From an uncultured bacterium (GTDB lineage Bacteria; Bacillota; Clostridia; Lachnospirales; Lachnospiraceae): a stretch of DNA of 64,000 nt. The stretch lies in contig CAJMNR010000018.1 of the NCBI GenBank assembly GCA_905214875.1, forward strand, positions 1 through 64,000, given 5' to 3'. Numbering within the stretch: the stretch's first letter is position 1; each line of letters starts with the position of its first letter. Position numbers and translations under genes: made by a program. Under the pieces are notes generated by a model. The model saw only the letters and a program-made list of their open reading frames with translations, had not been told where the DNA came from and searched no databases. Below, piece by piece: positions 45,089 through 53,557 of this stretch.

Positions 45089-45115
45089 ATGTGGGCAACG
45101 AGCCAAAGACAGTAA

Positions 45116-45144
45116 TTGACAAAAACATAGGCGGGTGTTATTAT
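45116..45144 (+). promoter_or_regulatory. Promoter of the metal ABC operon
   Basis: Perfect TTGACA (45116-45121), 17-base spacer and TATTAT (45139-45144). Confidence 0.8.
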
Positions 45145-45147
45145 CAA

Positions 45148-45170
45148 TTAATGCAAATGGTTTGCATTAA
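45148..45170. promoter_or_regulatory. Perfect palindromic operator, likely zinc-responsive
   Basis: Two perfect 10-base arms, TTAATGCAAA and TTTGCATTAA, flank TGG. It covers the expected transcription start of the znu-like operon, where a repressor such as Zur would block it. The exact regulator is not shown; it does not closely match the Fur-like sites at 48950 and 49015. Confidence 0.7.
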
Positions 45171-45190
45171 GGAATGGGAGGGATAACAAA

Positions 45191-45490
45191 ATGAAACAAT
45201 TAAAAAAAGCAACAGCTTTATTAGTTTTTGCTGTGATTTTGTTATTGCCGATTTTTTCTGGCTGTTATATTAAAGCGAATACAAACCATGATTGTACGAG
45301 AAATAATTGCCCGGTCTGCGTGGAAATAAAATTTGCCAAACATTTTTTAACGAGTTTTAAGTTCATGATTTCGGGAGCTTGTTTTAGCATGCTCTTTGTC
45401 GGCTGTAGTATCATGCTTAAATCAAACGTGGAAAGATTTAAGAGAATGCATACGACATTGATTACGCTAAAAGTGGAGCTGCTAGATTAA
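45191..45490 (+). CDS. Small membrane protein with Cys/His motif, first gene of the metal operon
   Basis: A 99-residue protein with an N-terminal hydrophobic segment (7-25, ending SGC) and a second (about 57-75). Between them is HDCTRNNCPVC, a compact Cys/His cluster facing outside. I know of similar small proteins ahead of zinc transporters but the family has no name I can give. It may bind or sense metal. GGGAGG precedes its ATG. Confidence 0.62.
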   Translation: MKQLKKATALLVFAVILLLPIFSGCYIKANTNHDCTRNNCPVCVEIKFAKHFLTSFKFMISGACFSMLFVGCSIMLKSNVERFKRMHTTLITLKVELLD

Positions 45491-45534
45491 ATCGTCCATA
45501 GTAACGGTACAAATATGGTATGGAGGATTATAAA

Positions 45535-46512
45535 TTGAATAGAAGAAAGAAAATAATTAGCTTTGTAGCAATCATTATGGCATTTGCTATTGCGGTGACA
45601 GGATGTAGTTCGTCTAAAAATAAGGCAACTGACAGTAAGGCGGATGAAAAAAAGTTGAAAGTCGTGACGACTATTTTTGCGCCTTATGATTTTGCAAGGC
45701 AGATAGGAAAAGAGCACGCTGATGTTACGTTGCTTCTAAAGCCAGGAGCGGAGTCTCATTCTTTTGAGCCTACACCACAGGATATTATTTCAATTCAGAA
45801 TTGCGATGTATTTATTTACGTTGGTGGAGAAAATGATAGCTGGGTAGACAAGGTCTTAAGTTCAATCGATAACAAGGATATGAAGATAATCAAGTTATTA
45901 GACTGTGTCGATGTCGTGGAAGAGGAATTAAAAGAGGGAATGCAGGAAGAAGAACATGAACATGATCATGAGGAAGAAGAAAAAGAATTCGACGAGCATG
46001 TTTGGACAGCACCGAAAAACGTGATTACCATTGCAACTAAGATGCAGCAGGTATTTGCAGAAACAGATGCGGAGCACGCCAAGGACTATGAAGCAAATCT
46101 AGCTTCTTATAAAGAACAAATTGACAAGCTTGATAAAGCATTTTTCGATGTTGTAAATAATGCAAAACGTAAGACGTTAGTATTTGGAGACCGTTTCCCA
46201 TTAAGATATTTTGTGGATCAATACAAGCTTGAGTATTTTGCAGCATTTCCAGGCTGTTCGACAGAAACAGACGTGAGTGCGGCAACAATAGCATTTTTAA
46301 CGGATAAGGTAAAAGAGGAGAAGATTCCGGTAATCTTTAAAATCGAGTTAAGCAATGATACCATTGCAAAAAGTATAGCAGATGCGACAGGAGCAAAGGT
46401 TATGACGTTTTATTCCTGTCACAATATTTCAAAAGATGATTATGAAAAAGGACTAACCTATACGGATTTTATGTGGAGAAACGTGGATGCTTTAAAGGAG
46501 GCACTGAATTAA
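45535..46512 (+). CDS. znuA: Metal ABC transporter substrate-binding lipoprotein (ZnuA-like)
   Basis: Captures zinc (or manganese) outside the cell. The 325-residue protein has lipobox VTGC, and cluster A-I binding protein features: the first metal His in GAESHSFEP, an acidic/His-rich loop (EEEHEHDHEEEE, about 143-154) typical of zinc members, and DEHVWTAP. The last ligand region is the FYSCHN end. TTG 45535 is chosen with GGAGG eight bases before; an ATG at 45520 is in frame but lies just before that site. Confidence 0.88.
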   Translation: MNRRKKIISFVAIIMAFAIAVTGCSSSKNKATDSKADEKKLKVVTTIFAPYDFARQIGKEHADVTLLLKPGAESHSFEPTPQDIISIQNCDVFIYVGGENDSWVDKVLSSIDNKDMKIIKLLDCVDVVEEELKEGMQEEEHEHDHEEEEKEFDEHVWTAPKNVITIATKMQQVFAETDAEHAKDYEANLASYKEQIDKLDKAFFDVVNNAKRKTLVFGDRFPLRYFVDQYKLEYFAAFPGCSTETDVSAATIAFLTDKVKEEKIPVIFKIELSNDTIAKSIADATGAKVMTFYSCHNISKDDYEKGLTYTDFMWRNVDALKEALN

Positions 46513-46513
46513 T

Positions 46514-47251
46514 ATGGCTTTACTAACATGTGATCACGTATCACTAGGATATGATGGAGTAGTTACATTACGTGATGTTAGCTTCTCTTTGGAGGGCGGC
46601 GAGTATTTATGTATCGTCGGAGAAAATGGTGCTGGAAAAAGTACATTGATCAAAGGACTTTTGAAATTAAAAAAGCCTATGAATGGAGCGATTTCCACTG
46701 GAAATGGATTAAAGAGCAGTGAGATTGGATATTTACCACAACAGACGCAGGCGCAGAAGGATTTTCCGGCAAGCGTGTATGAGGTGGTTCTTTCAGGGCG
46801 TTTAAACAGTCTTGGATTTAAGCCATTTTTTACGAAAAAAGATCGTCAGGATGCACTGGATAAGATTGCGCTTATGGGCCTTATGGAGCTTAAAAATAAG
46901 TCTTATCAAGAGTTATCAGGTGGTCAACAGCAGAGAGTGCTCTTGGCTAGAGCATTATGTGCGACAAAGAAAGTACTTTTATTAGATGAGCCGGTTGCGG
47001 GACTGGATCCTGTAGTGACGGCAGAACTTTACGAGTTAATTCGTAAGATTAATAGAGAGATGAACATTACTGTAATTATGGTGTCTCATGATATTAATGC
47101 GGCAGTGCAATATGCAAGCCATATTCTGCATGTATCAAATAAACAGTTATTCTTTGGAACGACAAAAGAATATGTAGCGAGTCCGGAAGGAAGAAGATTT
47201 CTTGGGCAGGAAGAAGTAAAAGGGGGAGAATTACATGATCGAGTTATTTAA
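46514..47251 (+). CDS. znuC: Metal ABC transporter ATP-binding protein (ZnuC-like)
   Basis: A 245-residue ABC ATPase with Walker A GENGAGKST, Q loop YLPQQ, signature LSGGQQQR, Walker B VLLLDEP and the switch SHD. It begins two bases after the binding protein gene and overlaps the permease gene by 17 bases, so translation is coupled. Confidence 0.93.
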   Translation: MALLTCDHVSLGYDGVVTLRDVSFSLEGGEYLCIVGENGAGKSTLIKGLLKLKKPMNGAISTGNGLKSSEIGYLPQQTQAQKDFPASVYEVVLSGRLNSLGFKPFFTKKDRQDALDKIALMGLMELKNKSYQELSGGQQQRVLLARALCATKKVLLLDEPVAGLDPVVTAELYELIRKINREMNITVIMVSHDINAAVQYASHILHVSNKQLFFGTTKEYVASPEGRRFLGQEEVKGGELHDRVI

Positions 47252-48074
47252 GGAGATGTTATCTTACCCATTTATGGTTCGTGCTATCGTAGTGGGAGTC
47301 CTGGTATCGTTATGTGCGTCACTATTAGGTGTAAGTCTTGTACTAAAACGTTACTCCATGATTGGTGACGGTCTATCCCATGTTGGATTTGCAGCACTTG
47401 CAGTTGCAACGGCATTTAATGCTGCTCCATTAAAGGTGGCAATTCCGGTTTGCGTAGTAGCAGCATTTTTATTATTACGTATCAGTGAAAGCAGTAAGAT
47501 TAAAGGGGATGCGGCAACGGCACTTGTGTGCAGCGGTTCCTTGGCAATTGGTGTTATGACCATTTCTCTTACCACTGGAATGAATACAGATGTTTGTAAC
47601 TATATGTTTGGAAGCATCCTCGCATTAAGCGAGGCAGATGCGAATTTGAGCAAGGTTTTATCGGTTCTTGTAATCGTGTTATTCCTTTTATTCTATAATA
47701 GAATCTTCGCAGTAACATTTGATGAGACTTTTACAAAAGCGACAGGTACGAGGGCAGGAGTTTATAATATGGTACTTGCAGTGCTTACTGCAGTAACAGT
47801 TGTACTTGGAATGAGAATGATGGGAGCACTTTTGATTTCTAGTCTTATTATCTTTCCATCGCTTACTTCAATGAGAGTATGTAAGAAGTATAAGTCGGTT
47901 ATTATTTGTTCTGTTATTATTTCAATTGTTTGTTTCCTTGGCGGAATGATTGTTTCTTATGAAAAATCTACACCAACGGGAGCGAGTGTAGTCTGTATGA
48001 ACATTGCCGCATTTTTGATTTTTTGGCTGATTGGTGTATTGAAAGGTAAGGTAGTTGGATGGTTAAGAAAATAA
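47235..48074 (+). CDS. znuB: Metal ABC transporter permease (ZnuB-like)
   Basis: A 279-residue ABC-3 family permease with eight or nine membrane helices; typical VLKRYSMIGDGLSHVGFA near residue 35 and MMGALLISSLIIFPS near residue 200. It forms the channel with the ATPase encoded just before. It overlaps the next lipoprotein gene by 16 bases. Confidence 0.93.
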   Translation: MIELFKEMLSYPFMVRAIVVGVLVSLCASLLGVSLVLKRYSMIGDGLSHVGFAALAVATAFNAAPLKVAIPVCVVAAFLLLRISESSKIKGDAATALVCSGSLAIGVMTISLTTGMNTDVCNYMFGSILALSEADANLSKVLSVLVIVLFLLFYNRIFAVTFDETFTKATGTRAGVYNMVLAVLTAVTVVLGMRMMGALLISSLIIFPSLTSMRVCKKYKSVIICSVIISIVCFLGGMIVSYEKSTPTGASVVCMNIAAFLIFWLIGVLKGKVVGWLRK

Positions 48075-48613
48075 TAGTGACAGTATTGGCATTTATGACA
48101 GGTATACTTATATTTGCAGGATGTGGTTCGAATAAGGAAGAACAAAGGGACAATGAGGTTATTCCATATAATGAATTAATAGCTGCGGATTCTTTTGAGA
48201 TGCCGGAGGAAACAGATGCTGCTAGTGAAAATAGTGCAGTAAAGGTTTCTGGAGATGAAATCGATATCAATGAAAAAATGTATGTAACATGGATTAATGA
48301 AATCTATACGAATACAGACAACTATTTAGGAAAGACAATTCGTTTAGAGGGGATGTATACGGCGGAAACAGTAGAAGAAACGAATAAGTCTTATTATTAT
48401 GTGTATCGTCAGGGACCTGGATGTTGTGGTAATGACGGTAGTATGTGTGGATTTGAGTTTACATTTGATGGCACTATGCCAAAGGAGAATGATTGGATCG
48501 AAGTTACTGGAGTACTGGAACGTTATGAAGAAGATGGTGCAGAGTATCTATCTTTAAAGGCATCGAAAGTAGAAGTAAAATCCGAACGTGGAAAAGAAGT
48601 AGTTTCTCAGTAG
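48059..48613 (+). CDS. OB-fold lipoprotein at the end of the metal operon (DUF1980/YcgQ-like)
   Basis: A 184-residue lipoprotein (lipobox FAGC, C about residue 22). The C-terminal domain (about 75-175) has LGKTIRLEGMY, a Cys pair in GPGCCGNDGSMCGFEF and DWIEVTGVLE, which resemble the periplasmic part of TIGR03943/YcgQ proteins that are linked to zinc regulons. It overlaps the permease gene, so it is probably part of the same zinc uptake system, perhaps as a metal-handing protein. Confidence 0.68.
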   Translation: MVKKIIVTVLAFMTGILIFAGCGSNKEEQRDNEVIPYNELIAADSFEMPEETDAASENSAVKVSGDEIDINEKMYVTWINEIYTNTDNYLGKTIRLEGMYTAETVEETNKSYYYVYRQGPGCCGNDGSMCGFEFTFDGTMPKENDWIEVTGVLERYEEDGAEYLSLKASKVEVKSERGKEVVSQ

Positions 48614-48682
48614 GGGCTGGCGCTCTTATGGTGTGTTGGGGATTGCTTTTAAGAAAATATGAAGTTTCGTGAAATATACATT

Positions 48683-48726
48683 GGAAGGTGAGTGCATACG
48701 CTGTATTGCACTCGCCTTCCTTTTTT
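48683..48726. terminator. Terminator after the metal operon
   Basis: GGAAGGTGAGTGCA and TGCACTCGCCTTCC arms, then T6. Confidence 0.9.
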
Positions 48727-48797
48727 AATTGTTAGAAAATTTCTCTGTCGAGCTCTTTCCTAACAATTAAAAACATCCCAAAAAGCGGGGCGTGTGA
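48721..48797. repeat. Dispersed hairpin repeat A, copy 1
   Basis: AATTGTTAG(A)AAA and TTTCCTAACAATT arms enclose TTTCTCTGTCGAGCTC-type loop, followed by a CCCAAAAAGCGGGGCGTGTG tail. Over about 70 bases it is nearly identical to 59768-59838. The rest of 48798-48949 holds short palindromes (for example GTGTGTGGAACACACAC) and no convincing gene. Confidence 0.8.
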
Positions 48798-48949
48798 TGC
48801 GCACTCACCTGAAAGGAAGATGTCGCTACCAAGACCAGGTTCGGCGCGGGCAAAGTGTGCGTTCCTTGACAAACGCAAAAGACGCGAGAGTGTGTGGAAC
48901 ACACACTTTGATCTTTACGGGCGTAGACGTTTTACAAGAATAAACTTAT

Positions 48950-48964
48950 TGAAAATAATTCTCA
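48950..48964. promoter_or_regulatory. Fur-box-like site 1
   Basis: TGAAAATAATTCTCA differs from the 7-1-7 Fur consensus (TGATAATNATTATCA) at two positions. It lies just upstream of the -35 at 48974. Confidence 0.65.
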
Positions 48965-48973
48965 TTAAGTCCA

Positions 48974-49002
48974 TTGACTTTATATGGGAGTTAGTTTATA
49001 CT
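48974..49002 (+). promoter_or_regulatory. Promoter of the feo operon
   Basis: TTGACT (48974-48979) and TATACT (48997-49002) separated by 17 bases. Confidence 0.75.
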
Positions 49003-49014
49003 AATCTCGATTAA

Positions 49015-49029
49015 TGAAATTGATTATCA
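49015..49029. promoter_or_regulatory. Fur-box-like site 2
   Basis: TGAAATTGATTATCA has a perfect right half and two mismatches in the left half of the Fur consensus. It lies just after the transcription start, so the two boxes bracket the promoter. Confidence 0.65.
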
Positions 49030-49059
49030 ATAACAAAAAATGAAAGAAGATGAGTTTTA

Positions 49060-49269
49060 ATGCCTTTAGCAATGGCCAGAATAGGTGAGGTGCACACAAT
49101 TAAAAGAGTTGGCGGGAAAGAAGAGACAAAACGTTTCTTGGAGAGCTTAGGCTTTGTGGTTGGTGCCGCAGTCAGCATCGTATCAGAAATCAATGGGAAT
49201 ATGATCGTTAATATAAAAGAATCCAGAGTTGCAATCGATAAGCAAATGGCTGGACGAATCATGATATAA
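49060..49269 (+). CDS. feoA: FeoA-like protein 1
   Basis: A 69-residue SH3-like FeoA protein (VHTIKRVGGKEETKRFLESLGFVVG, VSEINGNMIVNI), a small cytoplasmic partner of FeoB. It is the first of two consecutive feoA genes. Confidence 0.9.
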   Translation: MPLAMARIGEVHTIKRVGGKEETKRFLESLGFVVGAAVSIVSEINGNMIVNIKESRVAIDKQMAGRIMI

Positions 49270-49283
49270 CGAAAGGAAAAGTT

Positions 49284-49505
49284 ATGAAGACACTTAGAGA
49301 AGTAAAATGTAAGGAAACAGTAACTGTAGTGAAACTTACAGGAACTGGACCAGTAAAAAGAAGAATCATGGATATGGGTATCACAAAAGGAACAGAAGTT
49401 TATGTAAGAAAAGTAGCACCTCTTGGAGATCCAATCGAGGTAACGGTAAGAGGCTATGAGTTGTCTTTAAGAAAAGCGGATGCCGAAATGATCGAAGTAG
49501 AATAA
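49284..49505 (+). CDS. feoA: FeoA-like protein 2
   Basis: A 73-residue FeoA protein with GPVKRRIMDMGITKGTEVYV and PIEVTVRGYELSLRK, closer to the classical FeoA than the first copy. It lies 14 bases after it and 30 bases before feoB. Confidence 0.93.
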   Translation: MKTLREVKCKETVTVVKLTGTGPVKRRIMDMGITKGTEVYVRKVAPLGDPIEVTVRGYELSLRKADAEMIEVE

Positions 49506-49535
49506 GCTAAAAAACAAGAATGAAGGGAAAAACAT

Positions 49536-51734
49536 ATGTCAATAACAATTGCACTTGCAGGAAATCCAAACTGCGGGAAAACAACACTGTTCAATGCGTT
49601 AACTGGTTCTAATCAATTTGTTGGAAACTGGCCAGGCGTAACAGTAGAGAAAAAAGAAGGAAGATTAAAAGGACAAAAGGATGTCAAAATCATGGATCTT
49701 CCAGGAATTTATTCTTTATCTCCATATACGTTGGAAGAAGTAGTAACTAGAAATTATTTAATCGGTGAAAAACCAGATGCTATTTTAAATATCATCGATG
49801 GAACAAATATTGAACGTAACTTGTACTTAAGCACACAGTTGATGGAACTTGGTATTCCAGTTGTAATGGCCGTTAATATGATGGACCTTGTAAAGAAAAA
49901 CGGAGATTTCATACATATCGATAAATTAAGCAAAGCGCTTGGTTGTGAGGTAGTTGAAATTTCAGCATTAAAAGGAACTGGAATCAAAGAAGCTGCTGAA
50001 AAAGCAGTAGAGGTTGCACGTAGGAAAGATAAGATGCTTTCCGTACATTCTTTCTCCGATGAAGTAGAAAGCGTACTAGATAAAATCAGCGAAAAACTAG
50101 CGTTAGATGTTGCAGAAGAACAAAAAAGATTCTTCTCCATTAAGTTGTTAGAACGTGATGAAAAAATCAGCAATCTGTTAGAGTTCGTTCCTGACGTGCA
50201 CGAAGAGATTAACTGGATTGAAGAGGAAATGGATGATGATACAGAGAGTATCATTACAAATGAGCGCTATGTTTATATCTCTTCCATCATAAAGTCTTGT
50301 TATGAGAAACGAAACAAAGAAAAGCATAGCTTATCTGATAAGATTGATCAAATTGTTACAAATAGAATTTTGGCACTTCCAATCTTCACAGCAATTATGT
50401 TCTTTGTATATTACATTTCTGTAACGACAGTAGGAACATGGGCAACTGACTGGGCAAATGATGGCGTGTTTGGAGAGGGATGGAGCCTATTTGGCATGGA
50501 TATCCCAGGAATCCCAGGTCTCGTAGAATCAGCCTTACAGGCAATTGGCTGTGCAGACTGGTTACAAGGTCTTGTAGTAGATGGTATTGTCGGTGGTGTC
50601 GGTGCTGTATTAGGATTTGTACCACAGATGTTAATCCTATTCTTATTTTTAGCATTCCTTGAAGCATGTGGATATATGGCACGTGTTGCATTTATCATGG
50701 ATAGAGTATTTCGTAAGTTCGGATTATCCGGAAAATCCTTTATCCCAATGTTAATCGGAAGTGGTTGTGGCGTGCCAGGAATCATGGCATCCCGTACGAT
50801 TGAAAATGAAAGAGACCGTAAGATGACAATTATGACAACAACATTTATTCCATGTGGCGCAAAGTTACCAATCATTGCGTTAATCGCAGGTGCATTATTT
50901 GACGGTGCATGGTGGGTTGCACCAAGTGCATATTTTGTTGGAATCATGGCAGTTATCGTTTCTGGAATCTTCTTAAAGAAAACAAAGTTATTTGCAGGAG
51001 ATCCAGCACCATTCGTAATGGAATTACCAGCTTACCATATGCCAACAGTGAAGAATATCTTACGAAGCATGTGGGAAAGAGCAGCTTCCTTCGTAAAGAA
51101 GGCTGGAACAATTATCTTATTATCTTCCGTCGTAATCTGGTTCTTACAGAACTTTGGATTTGAAAATGGAGCAATACAAATGGTGGAAGACATGGATAAG
51201 AGCTTCCTTGCAGCAGTTGGCAGCATAATCGCACCAATCTTTGCACCACTTGGATGGGGAAATTGGAAGTTTGCATCTGCAGCAATCACTGGTCTTATTG
51301 CAAAAGAAAACGTAGTTGGTACGTTTGGTGTGCTTTATGGATTTGGCGAAGTAGCAGAAGACGGTGCTGAAATCTGGGGCAGTCTTGCAAGCAGTGTAAC
51401 AGCAGCAGCGGCTTATTCCTTCTTAGTATTTAACTTATTGTGTGCACCATGTTTTGCAGCTATGGGTGCAATCAAACGTGAAATGAATAATAGAAAATGG
51501 TTCTGGTTCGCAATCGGATACCAGACAGGTTTTGCTTATGTAGTATCTTTCTTGATTTATCAAGTTGGTACGCTTATGACAAAAGGAGAAATTACTTTCG
51601 GAACAGTTGCAGTCGTTGCATTACTTATCGTAATCGTAGCAGCAATCGTTAGAAAGATGGTAAATGATAAAAAAGCAGGAAAATCCGTACAATGCGGATG
51701 TGACTGCGATGGATGCGGTGGAGGATGCCACTAA
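49536..51734 (+). CDS. feoB: Ferrous iron transporter FeoB (second copy, in operon)
   Basis: A 732-residue transporter: G domain (G1 GNPNCGKT at 9-16, DLPG, NMMD), helical GDI region, and transporter domain with Gate motifs (GSGCGVPG and TFIPCGAK). The C-terminus ends in a Cys-rich tail, CGCDCDGCGGGCH, absent from the first FeoB. It sits behind two feoA genes and a Fur-box-flanked promoter, so it is the main iron-regulated ferrous uptake system here. The tail may replace a separate FeoC. Confidence 0.95.
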   Translation: MSITIALAGNPNCGKTTLFNALTGSNQFVGNWPGVTVEKKEGRLKGQKDVKIMDLPGIYSLSPYTLEEVVTRNYLIGEKPDAILNIIDGTNIERNLYLSTQLMELGIPVVMAVNMMDLVKKNGDFIHIDKLSKALGCEVVEISALKGTGIKEAAEKAVEVARRKDKMLSVHSFSDEVESVLDKISEKLALDVAEEQKRFFSIKLLERDEKISNLLEFVPDVHEEINWIEEEMDDDTESIITNERYVYISSIIKSCYEKRNKEKHSLSDKIDQIVTNRILALPIFTAIMFFVYYISVTTVGTWATDWANDGVFGEGWSLFGMDIPGIPGLVESALQAIGCADWLQGLVVDGIVGGVGAVLGFVPQMLILFLFLAFLEACGYMARVAFIMDRVFRKFGLSGKSFIPMLIGSGCGVPGIMASRTIENERDRKMTIMTTTFIPCGAKLPIIALIAGALFDGAWWVAPSAYFVGIMAVIVSGIFLKKTKLFAGDPAPFVMELPAYHMPTVKNILRSMWERAASFVKKAGTIILLSSVVIWFLQNFGFENGAIQMVEDMDKSFLAAVGSIIAPIFAPLGWGNWKFASAAITGLIAKENVVGTFGVLYGFGEVAEDGAEIWGSLASSVTAAAAYSFLVFNLLCAPCFAAMGAIKREMNNRKWFWFAIGYQTGFAYVVSFLIYQVGTLMTKGEITFGTVAVVALLIVIVAAIVRKMVNDKKAGKSVQCGCDCDGCGGGCH

Positions 51735-51758
51735 GCATAGAGTTTTTTTGGAGGAAAA

Positions 51759-52160
51759 ATGCAAAAAGAAAGTATTGTTAATAAATTAAAAGAGAGCGGA
51801 TGTCGTATTACAAAGCAGCGTATGCTTATGTTAGATATTATCTTAGAGGAAGATTGTTCTTGTTGTAAGGAAATCTATTATAAGGCAGCAAAGCAAGATG
51901 ATGGCATTGGTCTTGCCACGGTATATCGTTTTTTAAATACACTAGAAGAAATCGGTGCAATCAGCCGTAATAATTTATATCAAGTGCCATGTGAGCAGTC
52001 ATGTATGTTAAACAATGCATGCGAGGTCGTACTTGATGACAATACGAGATATGAGTTGTCTGCCAAGGAGTGGAATAAGATTGTAACAGCTGGATTAGCA
52101 GCCTGTGGCTATTCAACAGACAGACAGGTTGTATCGATAATAGCAGATAAAAAAGTATAG
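51759..52160 (+). CDS. Fur-family regulator without histidines, Cys-rich
   Basis: A 133-residue protein with the Fur winged-helix core (GCRITKQRMLMLDIILE, IGLATVYRFLNTLEEIGAI, 14-68) but no histidine at all. The normal HHHxH and other metal ligands are gone. Instead it has eight cysteines: C15, C33, C35, C36, C78, C82, C88 and C116; CSCC replaces the region where Fur has H33. It follows feoB by 24 bases and is probably co-transcribed. It may sense iron-sulfur clusters, metal through thiolates, or redox state. Confidence 0.8.
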   Translation: MQKESIVNKLKESGCRITKQRMLMLDIILEEDCSCCKEIYYKAAKQDDGIGLATVYRFLNTLEEIGAISRNNLYQVPCEQSCMLNNACEVVLDDNTRYELSAKEWNKIVTAGLAACGYSTDRQVVSIIADKKV

Positions 52161-52170
52161 ATAAAATGTT

Positions 52171-52217
52171 AAGAGGATACCACATCTTTCATGTTGTGTA
52201 TCCTCTTTTTCTTTTTT
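52171..52217. terminator. Terminator after the feo operon
   Basis: AAGAGGATAC(C)ACA and TGT(TG)TGTATCCTCTT arms, then T-rich. Confidence 0.88.
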
Positions 52218-52256
52218 ATAATAGAATCATTAGGGTTAAAATACAAGGAGATAAAA

Positions 52257-53546
52257 ATGAAGTTATATAAAAAGAAATTACCTCCAGTCGGGATGCGTAT
52301 CATAAAGTCAGCCCTGGGGGTATTTTTAGGTTTTATCATTTACTTTTTGCGTGGTAAGCAAGGGGCACCATTTTATACGGCACTGTCCGTGATATGGTGT
52401 GTGAGAGCATATCCACATGAAGCAAAGGCTATGGCAAAACAACGTACGATCGGCACTTTCCTTGGCGGTTTCTTTGGTCTTATCATGATTATGATTGAAT
52501 TGTATAGCGGACTTCAATATGGAGATTTCGTACGCTATTTATTAATATCGTTGTTAATCATTCCGTTATTATATTCTACCGTTATTCTAGAGAAGAAGAA
52601 TGCATCGTATTTTGCATGTGTTGTTTATTTAAGTATTGCAGTGCTTCATATTACGGATGAAAATCCATATATTTTTGTACTAAATAGAGTCTTTGATACG
52701 CTGATTGGTATTGGCATCGCACTTGTCCTTACCACATTTCAGCTTCCAAAAAAAAGAGATACGGAAACATTATTTGTATCCGGAATCGACAATACGCTAT
52801 TTACCAATACGCAAGCGTTGTCTCCATATAGCAAGGTAGAACTGAACCGAATGCTTGATGATGGCGCGAACTTTACAGTGGCCACGATGCGTACGCCGGC
52901 ATCTATCGTAGAGTCGTTACGAGATATTAGGTTAAGACTTCCGGTCATTGCGATGGACGGAGCAGTATTATTCGATTGTAGAGAAAATCGTTATCTTGAA
53001 AAAGAGGAAATGCCTTACGAAGAGGCAGCGAAGATCCTTGCATTTATTAATGAAAAGGGATATCATGTGTTTTCGAATGTCATAATTGAAGATATGTGGG
53101 CAATCTATTATCAAGAGCTTGTAAATGCTGCAGAAGTGAAGATTTACAACACTCATCGCATTTCTCCATATCGTAATTATATAAAGACAACCCTTCCGGA
53201 AGGGAAAAATGTTGTCTACTTCATGTTAGTGGATGAGAAAGAACGAGTGGAAGCCTTATATGAGGAGCTAGAGAAAGCTGGTTATACGGAAAAATTCAAA
53301 GTTTTAAAATATGAGTCCAAAGACTATAATGGATTTATGTATATCAAGATTTATCACAAAAATGCAACAAAAGAAAATATGTTGCACAAGTTACAGGAAC
53401 AGACTGGTCTTAGGAAGGTTGTGACCTTCGGAAGCATACCAGGTAAGAGCGACGTTGTCGTGACTGGGGAAAATCCAAATGAAGTTGTCCGCAATCTGAA
53501 AAAACGTTTTGAGTGCAGTATATTTTCCAAAAAATACAATGAGTAG
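52257..53546 (+). CDS. FUSC-like membrane domain fused to a degenerate HAD phosphatase domain
   Basis: A 429-residue fusion. Residues 1-165 are a membrane domain with four or five helices in the aromatic-acid-exporter/FUSC style (LRGKQGAPFYTALSVIW). Residues 170-429 follow the Cof-type HAD fold (GIDNTLFT, VATMRT, MDGAVLFD, FGSIPGKSD). The nucleophile of DxDGT is G176 (G-I-D178-N-T), and the motif IV GD is GS, so catalysis is unlikely. It may regulate or sense a ligand. AAGGAG is before the ATG at 52257. Confidence 0.75.
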   Translation: MKLYKKKLPPVGMRIIKSALGVFLGFIIYFLRGKQGAPFYTALSVIWCVRAYPHEAKAMAKQRTIGTFLGGFFGLIMIMIELYSGLQYGDFVRYLLISLLIIPLLYSTVILEKKNASYFACVVYLSIAVLHITDENPYIFVLNRVFDTLIGIGIALVLTTFQLPKKRDTETLFVSGIDNTLFTNTQALSPYSKVELNRMLDDGANFTVATMRTPASIVESLRDIRLRLPVIAMDGAVLFDCRENRYLEKEEMPYEEAAKILAFINEKGYHVFSNVIIEDMWAIYYQELVNAAEVKIYNTHRISPYRNYIKTTLPEGKNVVYFMLVDEKERVEALYEELEKAGYTEKFKVLKYESKDYNGFMYIKIYHKNATKENMLHKLQEQTGLRKVVTFGSIPGKSDVVVTGENPNEVVRNLKKRFECSIFSKKYNE

Positions 53547-53557
53547 GAGATTATAGT

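Noticed and set aside
48820..49014. 64-codon open frame in the gap before feoA
   Set aside because: It is basic, has no ribosome site, contains palindromic repeat sequence and ends over the feo promoter and Fur-like site. It is most likely chance.
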